Shown: positions 1-7,573, numbered from the stretch's first letter. The stretch is DNA of 21,612 nt from Acholeplasmatales bacterium (GCA_024681175.1 JAILBI010000274.1:1-21612); one strand, 5' to 3'. The notes: generated by a model from the sequence alone, not told the origin. A program made the numbers and translations.

Positions 1-1839
1 GTTAACTCCTGAAGGAACCTTAATTGCGCCAGATTTAACTGTACCATCAATTATAATAGTGTATCCAGATTTAGCTTGTGAAATAGCACTTGATAAAGAT
101 GTTCCACCATTTTTAACAGTAATAGTCTTTCCAGATGTTGAGCTTGATGAACTTGATGATGAACTACTTGAAGAGCTTCCTGAAGATGATGATGAACTAC
201 TTGAAGAGCTTCCTGAAGATGATGAACCACCTGAAATCCATCCAGCATTTGAAGCAAAGCTATTTAAATCCCAGCCATTTGATTCACTCTTATAAGATTT
301 TGAATTAGTATCAAAATATCTATTCATAATCTTAGTTCTATCGCCATATTCAGAAGATTTCTTTGAATCACTCATAATATATGACTTGCCAGATACGCCT
401 AAATTAGAAGCTGTCTTTGAATCCATTTTCCAACCGATATCTGTTACATCATATTTAGTTGAAATTTGTGAATTATACCAAACATTCTTGATGTTTGACA
501 CAGAGCAATTAATATAAGCTACTTGATTATAATATCCTGAAGACCAAGGTGTACGAGCAAGATATGTTTGATTTTTACTATCTGCTTCAATAGAACAATT
601 TAAGAATACAACACCCTTTGAAACTGATGATGTAACATCCATTCTTGGAGCGCAAATATATGATTGATGATATGAAGTATTTGAATCATAAATAGACTTA
701 ATCTTGCAATTTTCAAATAAAGCTACACGACCAGTTCTTTCTGACCAAATGAAATCTACATCACCTTCAACATAACACTTATAGAACCAGCACTTGCTGC
801 TTGTTCTAATTGTATCTTGATGAGATTTGAAAGAACAATTATAAGCTGATAATGTACCTGTTGAATCAAATCCAATTGCTTCTGCTTGTGTTTCTGTTGC
901 AGTTGAAGATGGACGTACAAATGTGTTTTGTAAAGTGATATTTTCTAGTATAAGATTACCAGAGCCTTCAAATTCAAATAAGCATCTTGCTTTTTGAGTT
1001 GTATTTGCTTGTGTTAACTTCTTTAAAGTTTGTGAATTTGCTGCAGAAATAACTACTTTAGAACCATATGAAGATGATGTTTGACCTTGAATTTTCACTG
1101 TACCCTTACCATTATAATAAAGACATTCATTATAAGTGCCTTCACCAAGCTTAATTGTGTAATTGCCTGAATTTTTAGCTGCATTTAATGCTGATTGAAT
1201 ATTTGAGTACTTAGTGCCATTCATAATAACACTCTTACCAGAAACAGTTGTTGTAGTTGAGCTACCAGAGCTTGATGAGCTTGAGCTGCTTGAACTACTA
1301 GAACTTGATGAGCTTGAGCTACCATCTTGTGAATCTACTTGAATCTTATATAGATTAATATTACTATTTGATGAATATAAGAATACATGACCACTTCCAC
1401 CAGTATAATTGTAGCTCTTAGTAGCTGCTGATGTAGATGCAGAAATACTACCTAATTTTGAACCAGATGAATTTGCAACAACTAAAGTTCTATCTGCAGA
1501 TGCATTTAAAGTAACCTTAATAGTTGACTTTCCTGAAACAGGAACCTTAACACTACGATAACTTGTAGTTCCTCCTCCACCAAGTGCTAGGCAGTAAGTA
1601 TAGCTTGTGCTATCTACTGTTACAGAATTTGATTTAACTTGCATAGTCTTTGAAGAATTTGCAGTTAAAGTTAAATTGTCAACAGTTGTTGTTGACTTGA
1701 TTGTTCCTAGATTTTTAAATTGTGAATCTTTAAAATTCCAAGAAGTAGATGAAGCAGCATTTGCGTTTACGGCAGAAAAAAGACATACTGCTGCAACTAA
1801 ACTAGCTGCACCAACGAAAATTTTCTTAATTAAATTCAC
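1..1839 (-). CDS. Secreted multidomain pectinase: pectin methylesterase (CE8) followed by pectate-lyase-like domain; 3' end outside window
   Basis: An open frame of 613 codons runs off the left edge with no stop. The GTG start is chosen because AAAGGAGA lies 8 bases upstream and a signal peptide follows directly (MNLIKKIF, a hydrophobic core, then an AxA-type site near residues 25-29). Residues about 30-172 form a Ser/Thr-rich beta-sandwich-like module, possibly carbohydrate binding. An 18-Ser linker follows at about 175-195. Residues about 200-530 are a pectin methylesterase with its hallmark motifs: GTYNE, QAEAIGF, QDTI (Asp342), EGDVDFIW (Asp362) and LARTPW (Arg429). The Asp-Asp-Arg spacing matches characterised CE8 enzymes. 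A second Ser/Gly linker (about 537-566) leads into a domain with DGTVKSGAIKVPSGVN, typical of the first turns of a parallel-beta-helix pectate lyase (PL1 or PL9; too little is visible to choose). Predicted role: demethylation and then eliminative cleavage of pectin outside the cell. The gene is transcribed alone from a cre-controlled promoter. Confidence 0.88.
   Translation of the reverse strand, partial: MNLIKKIFVGAASLVAAVCLFSAVNANAASSTSWNFKDSQFKNLGTIKSTTTVDNLTLTANSSKTMQVKSNSVTVDSTSYTYCLALGGGGTTSYRSVKVPVSGKSTIKVTLNASADRTLVVANSSGSKLGSISASTSAATKSYNYTGGSGHVFLYSSNSNINLYKIQVDSQDGSSSSSSSSSSSSSSSSSSGSSTTTTVSGKSVIMNGTKYSNIQSALNAAKNSGNYTIKLGEGTYNECLYYNGKGTVKIQGQTSSSYGSKVVISAANSQTLKKLTQANTTQKARCLFEFEGSGNLILENITLQNTFVRPSSTATETQAEAIGFDSTGTLSAYNCSFKSHQDTIRTSSKCWFYKCYVEGDVDFIWSERTGRVALFENCKIKSIYDSNTSYHQSYICAPRMDVTSSVSKGVVFLNCSIEADSKNQTYLARTPWSSGYYNQVAYINCSVSNIKNVWYNSQISTKYDVTDIGWKMDSKTASNLGVSGKSYIMSDSKKSSEYGDRTKIMNRYFDTNSKSYKSESNGWDLNSFASNAGWISGGSSSSGSSSSSSSSSSGSSSSSSSSSSSSSTSGKTITVKNGGTSLSSAISQAKSGYTIIIDGTVKSGAIKVPSGVN
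158..223 (-). repeat. Perfect tandem duplication (2 x 33 bp) in the second poly-Ser linker
   Basis: Two identical 33-bp copies lie head to tail at 158-190 and 191-223. Each is 11 codons, so the reading frame is kept. Each encodes a Ser-rich block with one Gly in the linker between the methylesterase and the lyase. Slippage or recombination could change linker length without a frameshift. Confidence 0.9.
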
Positions 1840-1889
1840 TTTCTCTTTCTCCTTTCAATTTAAAATAGAATAAAAATTAAGACAACACG

Positions 1890-1918
1890 AGTATAACACA
1901 GCATGCCAAGTATGTAAA
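1890..1918 (-). promoter_or_regulatory. Sigma-A-type promoter of the pectinase gene
   Basis: On the minus strand TTTACA (1913-1918) and TATACT (1890-1895) are separated by exactly 17 bp. This predicts a start near 1883 and a leader of about 44 nt with the Shine-Dalgarno at 1848-1855. The -35 lies inside the cre box. Confidence 0.75.
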
Positions 1919-1927
1919 CGCTTTCTT
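1912..1927. promoter_or_regulatory. cre box (CcpA operator) over the -35
   Basis: ATGTAAACGCTTTCTT matches the catabolite-responsive-element consensus WTGNAARCGNWWWCWW at every defined position. It covers the -35 hexamer of the pectinase promoter. CcpA with P-Ser-HPr bound here would block RNA polymerase, so repression by preferred sugars is predicted. CcpA itself is not in this window. Confidence 0.75.
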
Positions 1928-1991
1928 TTACAAAAATCACGTGACACAAAAACTTTTATAAATGTCGCATGAACGATAAATTTTTTTTATG

Positions 1992-2023
1992 AAAAAAAAA
2001 CTTAAGTTCGAACGCTTAAGCTT
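1992..2023 (-). terminator. Intrinsic terminator of the cinA/membrane-protein operon
   Basis: On the minus strand AAGCTTAAG and CTTAAGTTT can pair around an 8-base loop, followed by a run of U (nine A on the plus strand, 1992-2000, part of which pairs with the stem base). The stop codon of the 129-aa membrane protein lies inside the stem. Confidence 0.65.
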
Positions 2024-2405
2024 CTTTTGTCTTATTTCCTTTAATGTGATAAAAAATCAAAATTCCAACAATCATTATTAAAATTGATGAAATTAATATT
2101 ATCCAATAAATGATTATATTTAAATCCACATATTTAATAATATAATGACATATTACAGAAATAAATAAAATTCCTGCGAAAATAATTATTATTTTTTTAC
2201 TAAATTCATATTCTTTATCTACTAATAATTTAAACATTATCATTAATACATTAATTAATGAAAATCCCATTAATGTATATAATGATGTATCAAATGATTT
2301 TTTATTTTTAAATCCAAAATATATTATAAAAAATATAATTAATCCTATTGATGAAAGATCAAGAATATAATTAATAATGTTAATTATTAACAATTTCTTA
2401 TTCAT
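2016..2405 (-). CDS. Small integral membrane protein, four predicted TM segments, function unknown
   Basis: A 129-residue, very hydrophobic protein rich in Ile, Leu and Phe. Predicted membrane segments are at about 6-31, 42-62, 72-91 and 96-119, with short charged loops (FKNKKSFD, DKEYEFSKK) and a Lys-rich tail (KGNKTKEA). There is no signal peptidase site and no recognisable family motif. The start overlaps the end of cinA by 8 bases (ATGAATAA), and GGAG lies 7 bases upstream inside cinA, so the two genes are co-transcribed and probably translationally coupled. It is the last gene before an intrinsic terminator. No function is proposed. Confidence 0.7.
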   Translation of the reverse strand: MNKKLLIINIINYILDLSSIGLIIFFIIYFGFKNKKSFDTSLYTLMGFSLINVLMIMFKLLVDKEYEFSKKIIIIFAGILFISVICHYIIKYVDLNIIIYWIILISSILIMIVGILIFYHIKGNKTKEA

Positions 2406-2865
2406 TTAGCATCTCCACAGCTCTTCTAAATGCATAATCTCTTGCTCTATCTCTAACTATATTTCTTCCTTCATTCTCAAAATGAACTTCTTCTGTTATG
2501 ATTTTATCCTTAAAATAAAATCCAAAGCATACAGTGCCCGCTTTTATACCATCGACATCATTTGGTCCTGCAACACCTGTAATTGCAACACAAATATCAG
2601 CTCCAGATGTATTTCTAAGACCATTAGCCATTTCTTCTGCAACTTCTTTTGAAACAACATTATATTTTTTTATAGTTTCATTATTAACATTTAAATATTT
2701 AATTTTAGCTTCATTAGAATAAACAATTAATGATTCCTTTATAACATCAGAAGCGCCAGAAATATTAATTAATGTTGAGGCACATAAGCCACCAGTAATT
2801 GATTCAGCAAAAGAAATATGATAATTCTTTTCTTTTAATAATTGTACTAATTCTTTCTCATACAT
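2398..2865 (-). CDS. pncC: CinA C-terminal domain protein, predicted nicotinamide-nucleotide amidohydrolase (PncC-type)
   Basis: The protein has 155 residues, the length of the stand-alone CinA C-terminal domain family (about 160). It lacks the N-terminal MoaB-like (COG1058) half found in full-length CinA. Diagnostic features are AESITGG (residues 20-26), an SNEAK segment, an EVAEEMANG helix and AITGVAGP followed by GTVCFGF. Known members deamidate nicotinamide mononucleotide to nicotinic acid mononucleotide in the cytosolic pyridine-nucleotide cycle. The ATG at 2865 is preferred over an in-frame GTG at 2874 because AGGTG, which contains that GTG, sits 7 bases upstream as the Shine-Dalgarno. 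It is the first gene of a two-gene unit with the overlapping membrane protein. The family is confident; the exact substrate is inferred. Confidence 0.9.
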   Translation of the reverse strand: MYEKELVQLLKEKNYHISFAESITGGLCASTLINISGASDVIKESLIVYSNEAKIKYLNVNNETIKKYNVVSKEVAEEMANGLRNTSGADICVAITGVAGPNDVDGIKAGTVCFGFYFKDKIITEEVHFENEGRNIVRDRARDYAFRRAVEMLNE

Positions 2866-2882
2866 ATTTATCACCTAAAAAG

Positions 2883-2891
2883 ATTATAACA
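2883..2891 (-). promoter_or_regulatory. Possible extended -10 promoter for cinA/pncC
   Basis: Minus-strand TGTTATAAT (TG, one base, TATAAT) is an extended -10. No good -35 is present; that position falls inside the adjacent terminator stem. Transcription from here would start about 11 bases before the ATG, close to or within the Shine-Dalgarno, giving an almost absent leader, so the call is tentative. Confidence 0.35.
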
Positions 2892-2904
2892 TATTAATAA
2901 AATA

Positions 2905-2942
2905 AAAACATTGGCAAACTATTACCATTAGGCCAATGTTTT
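2905..2942 (-). terminator. Intrinsic terminator downstream of the possible remnant
   Basis: An 11-bp perfect inverted repeat, AAAACATTGGC (2905-2915) and GCCAATGTTTT (2932-2942), surrounds a 16-base loop. On the minus strand it is followed by a T-rich tail. It is the second terminator beyond uxaC. Confidence 0.65.
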
Positions 2943-2953
2943 ATTATTCTATA

Positions 2954-3025
2954 TTATTTTATTAAATCTTTTATTTCATCAGGAAGCTTAACAGATGCCT
3001 TACCATACGCATATGTACATTTATA
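2954..3025 (-). pseudogene. Possible C-terminal remnant of a lost gene
   Basis: Between two terminators a short frame reads YGKASVKLPDEIKDLIK and then TAA. It is closed upstream by a TAA at 3026-3028, has no start codon and no ribosome-binding site. The amphipathic, charged end looks like a normal protein C-terminus (it recalls the tail of some hotdog-fold thioesterases, a weak resemblance). It is followed a few bases later by its own terminator, as a real gene end would be. This may be the tail of a deleted gene, or chance. Confidence 0.25.
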
Positions 3026-3045
3026 TTAAAGTCAAGATGAAAAAG

Positions 3046-3071
3046 AAAAAAGGGACAACTATTGTTGCCCC
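3046..3071 (-). terminator. Intrinsic terminator of the uxaBAC operon
   Basis: Minus-strand GGGGCAAC and GTTGTCCC form an 8-bp stem (one G-U pair) with a 4-base loop, followed directly by six U. It starts 8 bases after the uxaC stop codon. Confidence 0.85.
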
Positions 3072-3078
3072 TAATTTA

Positions 3079-4500
3079 TTAGAATCCGAAATATTCTTTT
3101 GCGTTGTTGTAGCAGATATCTTCTACAATTTTGCCTAAAGTATCAAGCTCAGATGCTGGATATTGACCTGATTCAACTAATTTACCAAACATTTGGCATA
3201 ATAATCTTCTATAATATTCATGACGTGGATATGCTAAGAAAGATCTAGAATCTGTTAACATACCTACTGCTTGAGATATTAATGCAACTTGCATCATAGT
3301 TTCCATGTTTTGTCTCATACCATCTTGTTGATCTAAGAACCACCAAGCTGTACCAACTTGAACTCTATTCTTAACGCCTTCTTGTTGGAAGCATCCAGCA
3401 AGAACCATTAATGCATAATTATCTCTTGGGTTAAGGTTATATAAAATTGTCTTAGGTAAAGCATCAATTTCATCTAACTTACCTAATAATAATGATAATT
3501 TTTCCATATAATTTTGGTCTTCAATTGCATCAAAGCCTGTATCTGGACCAATCTTATGAAGCATAGATTTAGAATTATTTCTTAAAGCTCCAATATGATA
3601 TTGTTGAACCCAATTATGGGCTTTATACATCTTACCTAATGAAACTAAGATATATCCTTTATAAATATCTTGTTCAACATCAGAAATATCTTCTTCCTTC
3701 ATTGCTTTTTTAAATACTGCATTTGCTTCATCATATGTAGCATCCTTATAATGTACAACATCAAGTGCATGGTCAGCTAAACGAGAACCCATTGAATGGA
3801 AGAATTCTAATCTTTCAGCTAATGCTTTTTCTAAATCCTTTAATTCTTTAATTTCATATCCAACAACTTTTGCAAGCTTATTGATATAAACCTTGAAAGA
3901 TAAATCACCCTTTAATTCAACATTAATTGCCTTATCAGGTCTCCAAGCTGGACGAACCTTAACCTTTAATGTCTTATCTTCATTCATTTGCTTATGATAA
4001 TGAAGATCATCAATAGGATCATCTGTAGTACATACTGTATCTACATTAAATTTATAAAGCATTTCTCTTGCAGATAAAGTTTCAAGCTTCTTATTAGCTT
4101 CATCCCAAATCTTCTTTGCATTTGCTTTATTGATAACTTCGTTGATACCGAAATATCTTCTTAATTCAAGATGTGACCAATGATATAATGGATTTCCAAC
4201 AAAATATGGCATTGATTCAACAAATTGTAAATATTTCTTATAATCATCATCTGGTCCAGAAATTGAATCTTCTTGGTAGCCTCTTGCACGTAATGCTCTC
4301 CACTTGTAGTGGTCACCATAACGGTCACCTGCGCCTAACCAAGCTTCAGCTAAGTTTCTAAAATGCTTATCTTCAGCGATTTCTTTTGGTTGAAGATGAC
4401 AATGGTAATCAATAATAGGCATTCCTTCAGCATGCTCATGATAAAGCTTCTTTGCTGTTTCAGTTGTTAAAAGGAAGTCCTTGTCCATGAATTCTTTCAT
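3079..4500 (-). CDS. uxaC: Glucuronate/galacturonate isomerase (uronate isomerase)
   Basis: The 473 residues match the family length (about 470). UxaC interconverts D-glucuronate with D-fructuronate and D-galacturonate with D-tagaturonate, the first cytosolic step of uronate breakdown. It belongs to the amidohydrolase-like TIM-barrel superfamily. Visible hallmarks are the metal-ligand pair IDYHCHL (His33, His35), a TTDDPIDDLHYH segment, VRPAWRPDK, and the C-terminal LTDSRSFLAYPRHEYYRR and FGKLVE-type segments. AAGGAGATAT is placed well for the ATG at 4500; an internal ATG at codon 5 has no better site. It is the last gene of the uxaB-uxaA-uxaC unit, 18 bases after uxaA, and is closed by an intrinsic terminator. 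The assignment rests on strong motif agreement and on operon context. Confidence 0.96.
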   Translation of the reverse strand: MKEFMDKDFLLTTETAKKLYHEHAEGMPIIDYHCHLQPKEIAEDKHFRNLAEAWLGAGDRYGDHYKWRALRARGYQEDSISGPDDDYKKYLQFVESMPYFVGNPLYHWSHLELRRYFGINEVINKANAKKIWDEANKKLETLSAREMLYKFNVDTVCTTDDPIDDLHYHKQMNEDKTLKVKVRPAWRPDKAINVELKGDLSFKVYINKLAKVVGYEIKELKDLEKALAERLEFFHSMGSRLADHALDVVHYKDATYDEANAVFKKAMKEEDISDVEQDIYKGYILVSLGKMYKAHNWVQQYHIGALRNNSKSMLHKIGPDTGFDAIEDQNYMEKLSLLLGKLDEIDALPKTILYNLNPRDNYALMVLAGCFQQEGVKNRVQVGTAWWFLDQQDGMRQNMETMMQVALISQAVGMLTDSRSFLAYPRHEYYRRLLCQMFGKLVESGQYPASELDTLGKIVEDICYNNAKEYFGF

Positions 4501-4518
4501 TTTTATATCTCCTTATTT

Positions 4519-5997
4519 TTACATTATTACGCCATCTTTGAAGATGGAAATTTCTCTAAAGTTATTTTCTTCATTCTTTGCAAGTTTCTTGCCTGATGCA
4601 ACATCACAAATAAGATCAATGAAGTTTTCTAATAATTGATCCATATTATATTTATCTACTAAATCACCTGCATTAAAGTCAATCCAATTAGCTTTCTTTG
4701 TTGCAAGTGCTGTGTTTGTTGCAATCTTAAGTGTTGGAACAAATCCTCCAAATGGAGTACCTCTTCCTGTTGTAAATAACACCATTTGGCATCCTGCTGC
4801 TGCAATAGTTGTTACTGCAACTAAGTCATTTCCTGGTGTTGTAATTAAGTTAAGACCTTTTTCTTTAACTCTTCCACCCATTGGAATAACACCATTAACC
4901 TTTGATACACCACCCTTTTGTACACAGCCTAAGCTCTTATCCTCAAGTGTAGTGATACCACCAGCTTTATTTCCTGGTGATGGATTATCATAAATAACTT
5001 GGTGATGATTGTTGAAATAATTTTTGAAATCATTAATTAATTTAACAATTTCTTCAAATGTTTTTTCATCCTTAGCACGAGCCATTAATAATTGCTCTGC
5101 GCCAAACATTTCAGGTACTTCACCTAAAACTGATGTTCCATCATTCAATGATAAGAAATCAGATAATCTACCAAGTAATGGGTTTGCAGTGATACCAGAC
5201 ATACCATCTGATCCACCACATTTAAGACCAATTTTAAGACAAGATAAAGGACATGTCTCTCTCTTATCATCCTTCATTTCGTCATATAATTCTTTTAATA
5301 ATTTAACGCCTTCTTCAACCTCATCTTCAACTTCTTGAGAAACAAGGAAGCGAGTACGCTTTTTATCATAATCACCAAGTGTAGCTTTGAATTCTTCCAT
5401 TCTGTTTTCTTCACAGCCAAGACCTAATACTAAGACACCACCAGCATTTGGATGCTTTACCATGTCTTGTAATAATAATCTTGTAAATTCAAGATCTCCA
5501 CCCATTTGTGAACATCCAAAGGGATGTTGGAAGGTATAAATTCCATCAATTTTTGATGTATCATATTTTTTCTTAAATTCTTCAATGATATCTCTTGCCA
5601 TGCCTGAAACACATCCAACAGTTTGAACGATCCATAATTCATTACGGATACCATATTCACCTGATGAACGCTTGTAAAGCTCTACAGTTCTATCTGTTTT
5701 ATATCCTGGTACTTTTGGATAATTTGGCTGATATTTATAATCTAAAATGTCACCAAGATTTGTTACAACATTATTTGTGTGAACATGTTCACCTTTTTTT
5801 ATATCACATGTTGCATGACCAATAGGGAAACCATATTTGATAATATCTTCGCCTTTTTTAATATCTCTTAAAGCAACCTTGTGTGCTTGAGGGATATCTT
5901 CAAGTAATGTAACGCCATTTACAACATCACCTTTATTAAATGGATGTAGTACAACCATTACATTATCATCACTATGTATGATAATAAAATCTTGCAT
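4519..5997 (-). CDS. uxaA: Altronate dehydratase
   Basis: The 492 residues match full-length UxaA (about 495). The enzyme dehydrates D-altronate to 2-keto-3-deoxy-D-gluconate and normally needs Fe(II). The N-terminal SAF-type domain spans about residues 1-90 (HPFNKGDVV, IGHATCDIKKGEHVHTNN). The catalytic domain follows with GCVSGMAR, HPFGCSQMGGD (158-168), GLGCEENRMEE, LKCGGSDGMSG, NKAGGITTLEDKSLGC and TTGRGTPFGG. Both family domains are present and intact. AGGAAGG stands a few bases before the ATG. Spacings of 25 bases from uxaB and 18 to uxaC indicate one transcript. The glucuronate branch would instead need a mannonate dehydratase, which is not in this window, so galacturonate is the best supported substrate of the operon. 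Confidence 0.96.
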   Translation of the reverse strand: MQDFIIIHSDDNVMVVLHPFNKGDVVNGVTLLEDIPQAHKVALRDIKKGEDIIKYGFPIGHATCDIKKGEHVHTNNVVTNLGDILDYKYQPNYPKVPGYKTDRTVELYKRSSGEYGIRNELWIVQTVGCVSGMARDIIEEFKKKYDTSKIDGIYTFQHPFGCSQMGGDLEFTRLLLQDMVKHPNAGGVLVLGLGCEENRMEEFKATLGDYDKKRTRFLVSQEVEDEVEEGVKLLKELYDEMKDDKRETCPLSCLKIGLKCGGSDGMSGITANPLLGRLSDFLSLNDGTSVLGEVPEMFGAEQLLMARAKDEKTFEEIVKLINDFKNYFNNHHQVIYDNPSPGNKAGGITTLEDKSLGCVQKGGVSKVNGVIPMGGRVKEKGLNLITTPGNDLVAVTTIAAAGCQMVLFTTGRGTPFGGFVPTLKIATNTALATKKANWIDFNAGDLVDKYNMDQLLENFIDLICDVASGKKLAKNEENNFREISIFKDGVIM

Positions 5998-6022
5998 AAT
6001 AATACCTTCCTAAATAAATATT

Positions 6023-7519
6023 TTATTTTATGATTGCTTTAATAGCATCTCTCATAGACATTGTTTGTTGAGCATATAATGCTTCAGTAACAAAGTCTTG
6101 AACGCCAGGGATGTTATTAAGATCTTGTCCCCAATGATCCTTTAATCCTAATGTATCCTTAACAATCTTTCTTGCTCCATCCTTAGTTCCATCATATGAA
6201 GCCCATTCATTCTTGAAAAATTCAATGAATTTAGGATCATCATTTAATGCGATTGGAGTACCATTAATTTCTCTTACACCCTTGTAGAATGAAATTAATG
6301 CTGCTAATGAGAATAAACCATGAACTGGTAATTTGCCTGTTCTTTCAATATATTGTAATACTGTTGGTAAATCTCTTTCTTTAAATTTAGAGCATGAATT
6401 TAATGCAATTGACATTAATTCATGACGAACATATGGATTTAAATATCTTTCTAATACTGAATTAGAATATGCAACCATTTGATCATGTGGAATATCAATT
6501 GTAGGAATAACTTCATTAAAGATGAAATCTTTTACATATTTACCAAGTTGTTCATCTTCAATAGTTTCTCTTACAGTATCAATACCTGCTAAATAAGAAA
6601 CAGGAACTAAAGCTGTATGTGAACCATTTAAGATCTTAACCTTTCTTTGCTTATAAGGAACGATAGAATCAACAAATAAAACATTTAAGCCAGCTTTTTC
6701 TGTTGGTAATGCTTTCTTTAATTCTTCTAAGTTCTTCTTTGCTTCAGCTTTATCTTCAACTGTTTGTGCATCAATACACCATAAGTGGAAAATTTCACCA
6801 ACAACCATATTTTGATCTTGATATCCAAGGTCAAGTTGGAATGCTTCAGCATCATTTCTTGGATAGCCTGGAACGATTCTATCAACTAAAGTGTTGAAGA
6901 ACTTGTTATCAGTTTCAATCCATTTAATGAATTTAGCATCTAAATTATTATGCTTTGCAAGCTTAATTAATACTTCTCTTAATGTTGCACCATTATGGTC
7001 AATTAATTCACATGGAATAATATATAAGCCCTTCTTACCAGCTTCATATCTCTTCTTTAAGAATGCTAATAATTTTCCTGGATATGAATTTGGACACTTA
7101 GAAAAATCAGTGTCATTAGGATCATATGCGATACCTGCTTCAGTAGTATTTGAAATAACAAATTGTAAATCATCAGATAAAGCATAATTTAAATATTTAT
7201 CATATTCTTCAAATGGATTTAAAGCATCTTGAATACATTTAATTACTTCAGATACTCTTTCTGCTTTTCCATTTTGTAAGCCTTGTAAATATAATGTGTA
7301 TAAGCCATTTGCTTCATTTAATTCCTTTACACGACCAAAAGGCATTGGTTGTACAACTACAACACCTGCACCAAAATCAGTGCTCTTGTTTGTTGAATTT
7401 ACAATCCAATCAATGAATGCACGAAGGAAGTTTCCTTCACCAAATTGCATAATTTTAATTTTCTTTTCTTCTTTTTTTACCACTTCATTAATTAATGGTA
7501 AGCTTTTAACATCAGCCAT
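6023..7519 (-). CDS. uxaB: Tagaturonate reductase (altronate oxidoreductase)
   Basis: A 498-residue member of the long-chain mannitol dehydrogenase family (E. coli UxaB is about 483). It reduces D-tagaturonate to D-altronate with NADH. The N-terminal Rossmann segment reads IMQFGEGNFLRAF (residues 23-35) and is followed by DFGAGVVVVQPMPFG. The characteristic catalytic stretch KVKILNGSHTALVPV and the helical C-terminal domain (RYLNPYVRHEL, DLPTVLQYIERTG) are present. UxuB, the fructuronate reductase, belongs to the same superfamily, but the NGSHTALVP context and the uxaA neighbour favour UxaB. It is first in the operon, with AAGGAG before the ATG, a strong promoter about 55-85 bases upstream and a dyad in the leader. 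No frameshift or missing motif was seen. Confidence 0.94.
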   Translation of the reverse strand: MADVKSLPLINEVVKKEEKKIKIMQFGEGNFLRAFIDWIVNSTNKSTDFGAGVVVVQPMPFGRVKELNEANGLYTLYLQGLQNGKAERVSEVIKCIQDALNPFEEYDKYLNYALSDDLQFVISNTTEAGIAYDPNDTDFSKCPNSYPGKLLAFLKKRYEAGKKGLYIIPCELIDHNGATLREVLIKLAKHNNLDAKFIKWIETDNKFFNTLVDRIVPGYPRNDAEAFQLDLGYQDQNMVVGEIFHLWCIDAQTVEDKAEAKKNLEELKKALPTEKAGLNVLFVDSIVPYKQRKVKILNGSHTALVPVSYLAGIDTVRETIEDEQLGKYVKDFIFNEVIPTIDIPHDQMVAYSNSVLERYLNPYVRHELMSIALNSCSKFKERDLPTVLQYIERTGKLPVHGLFSLAALISFYKGVREINGTPIALNDDPKFIEFFKNEWASYDGTKDGARKIVKDTLGLKDHWGQDLNNIPGVQDFVTEALYAQQTMSMRDAIKAIIK

Positions 7520-7543
7520 TTTTAAAATCTCCTTCTTTTATAA

Positions 7544-7560
7544 TGTGCAAAAAGCGCACA
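7544..7560. promoter_or_regulatory. Operator-like dyad in the uxaBAC leader
   Basis: TGTGCAAAAAGCGCACA has 5-base arms (TGTGC/GCACA) around 7 bases. It lies just downstream of the predicted transcription start, a common place for a repressor site. Uronate operons in relatives are controlled by GntR- or LacI-type repressors. No regulator gene is in the window and the site does not fit the cre consensus. Confidence 0.4.
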
Positions 7561-7573
7561 ATAAGATATGATA

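Noticed and set aside
158..223. CRISPR or transposon-end repeat
   Set aside because: There are only two copies, directly adjacent without spacers, and both are in-frame coding for a Ser-rich linker.
59..295. Plus-strand frame encoding an Asp/Glu/Leu-rich peptide, with a His/Leu-rich minus frame over the same stretch
   Set aside because: Both are other-frame readings of the Ser-rich linker repeat in the pectinase, with no ribosome-binding site or family features.
2534..2722. Plus-strand frame opposite cinA
   Set aside because: Antisense shadow of a well-conserved CinA domain; no ribosome-binding site.
2872..2874. GTG start for the CinA-domain protein
   Set aside because: These bases form part of the Shine-Dalgarno (AGGTG) for the ATG at 2865, which gives the better spacing.
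4712..5338. Plus-strand frames opposite uxaA
   Set aside because: Antisense shadows of a fully conserved enzyme frame; compositions typical of reverse-frame translation.
5457..5660. Second minus-strand frame within uxaA
   Set aside because: Shifted reading of the uxaA coding sequence, which is intact in its own frame; no sign of a frameshift.
7544..7560. cre box in the uxaBAC leader
   Set aside because: The central CG and flanking TG/CA spacing do not fit the cre consensus, so it is kept only as an unassigned dyad.
6891..7571. Plus-strand frames opposite uxaB, one crossing its promoter
   Set aside because: No promoter or ribosome-binding site on that strand, and uxaB itself is convincing.
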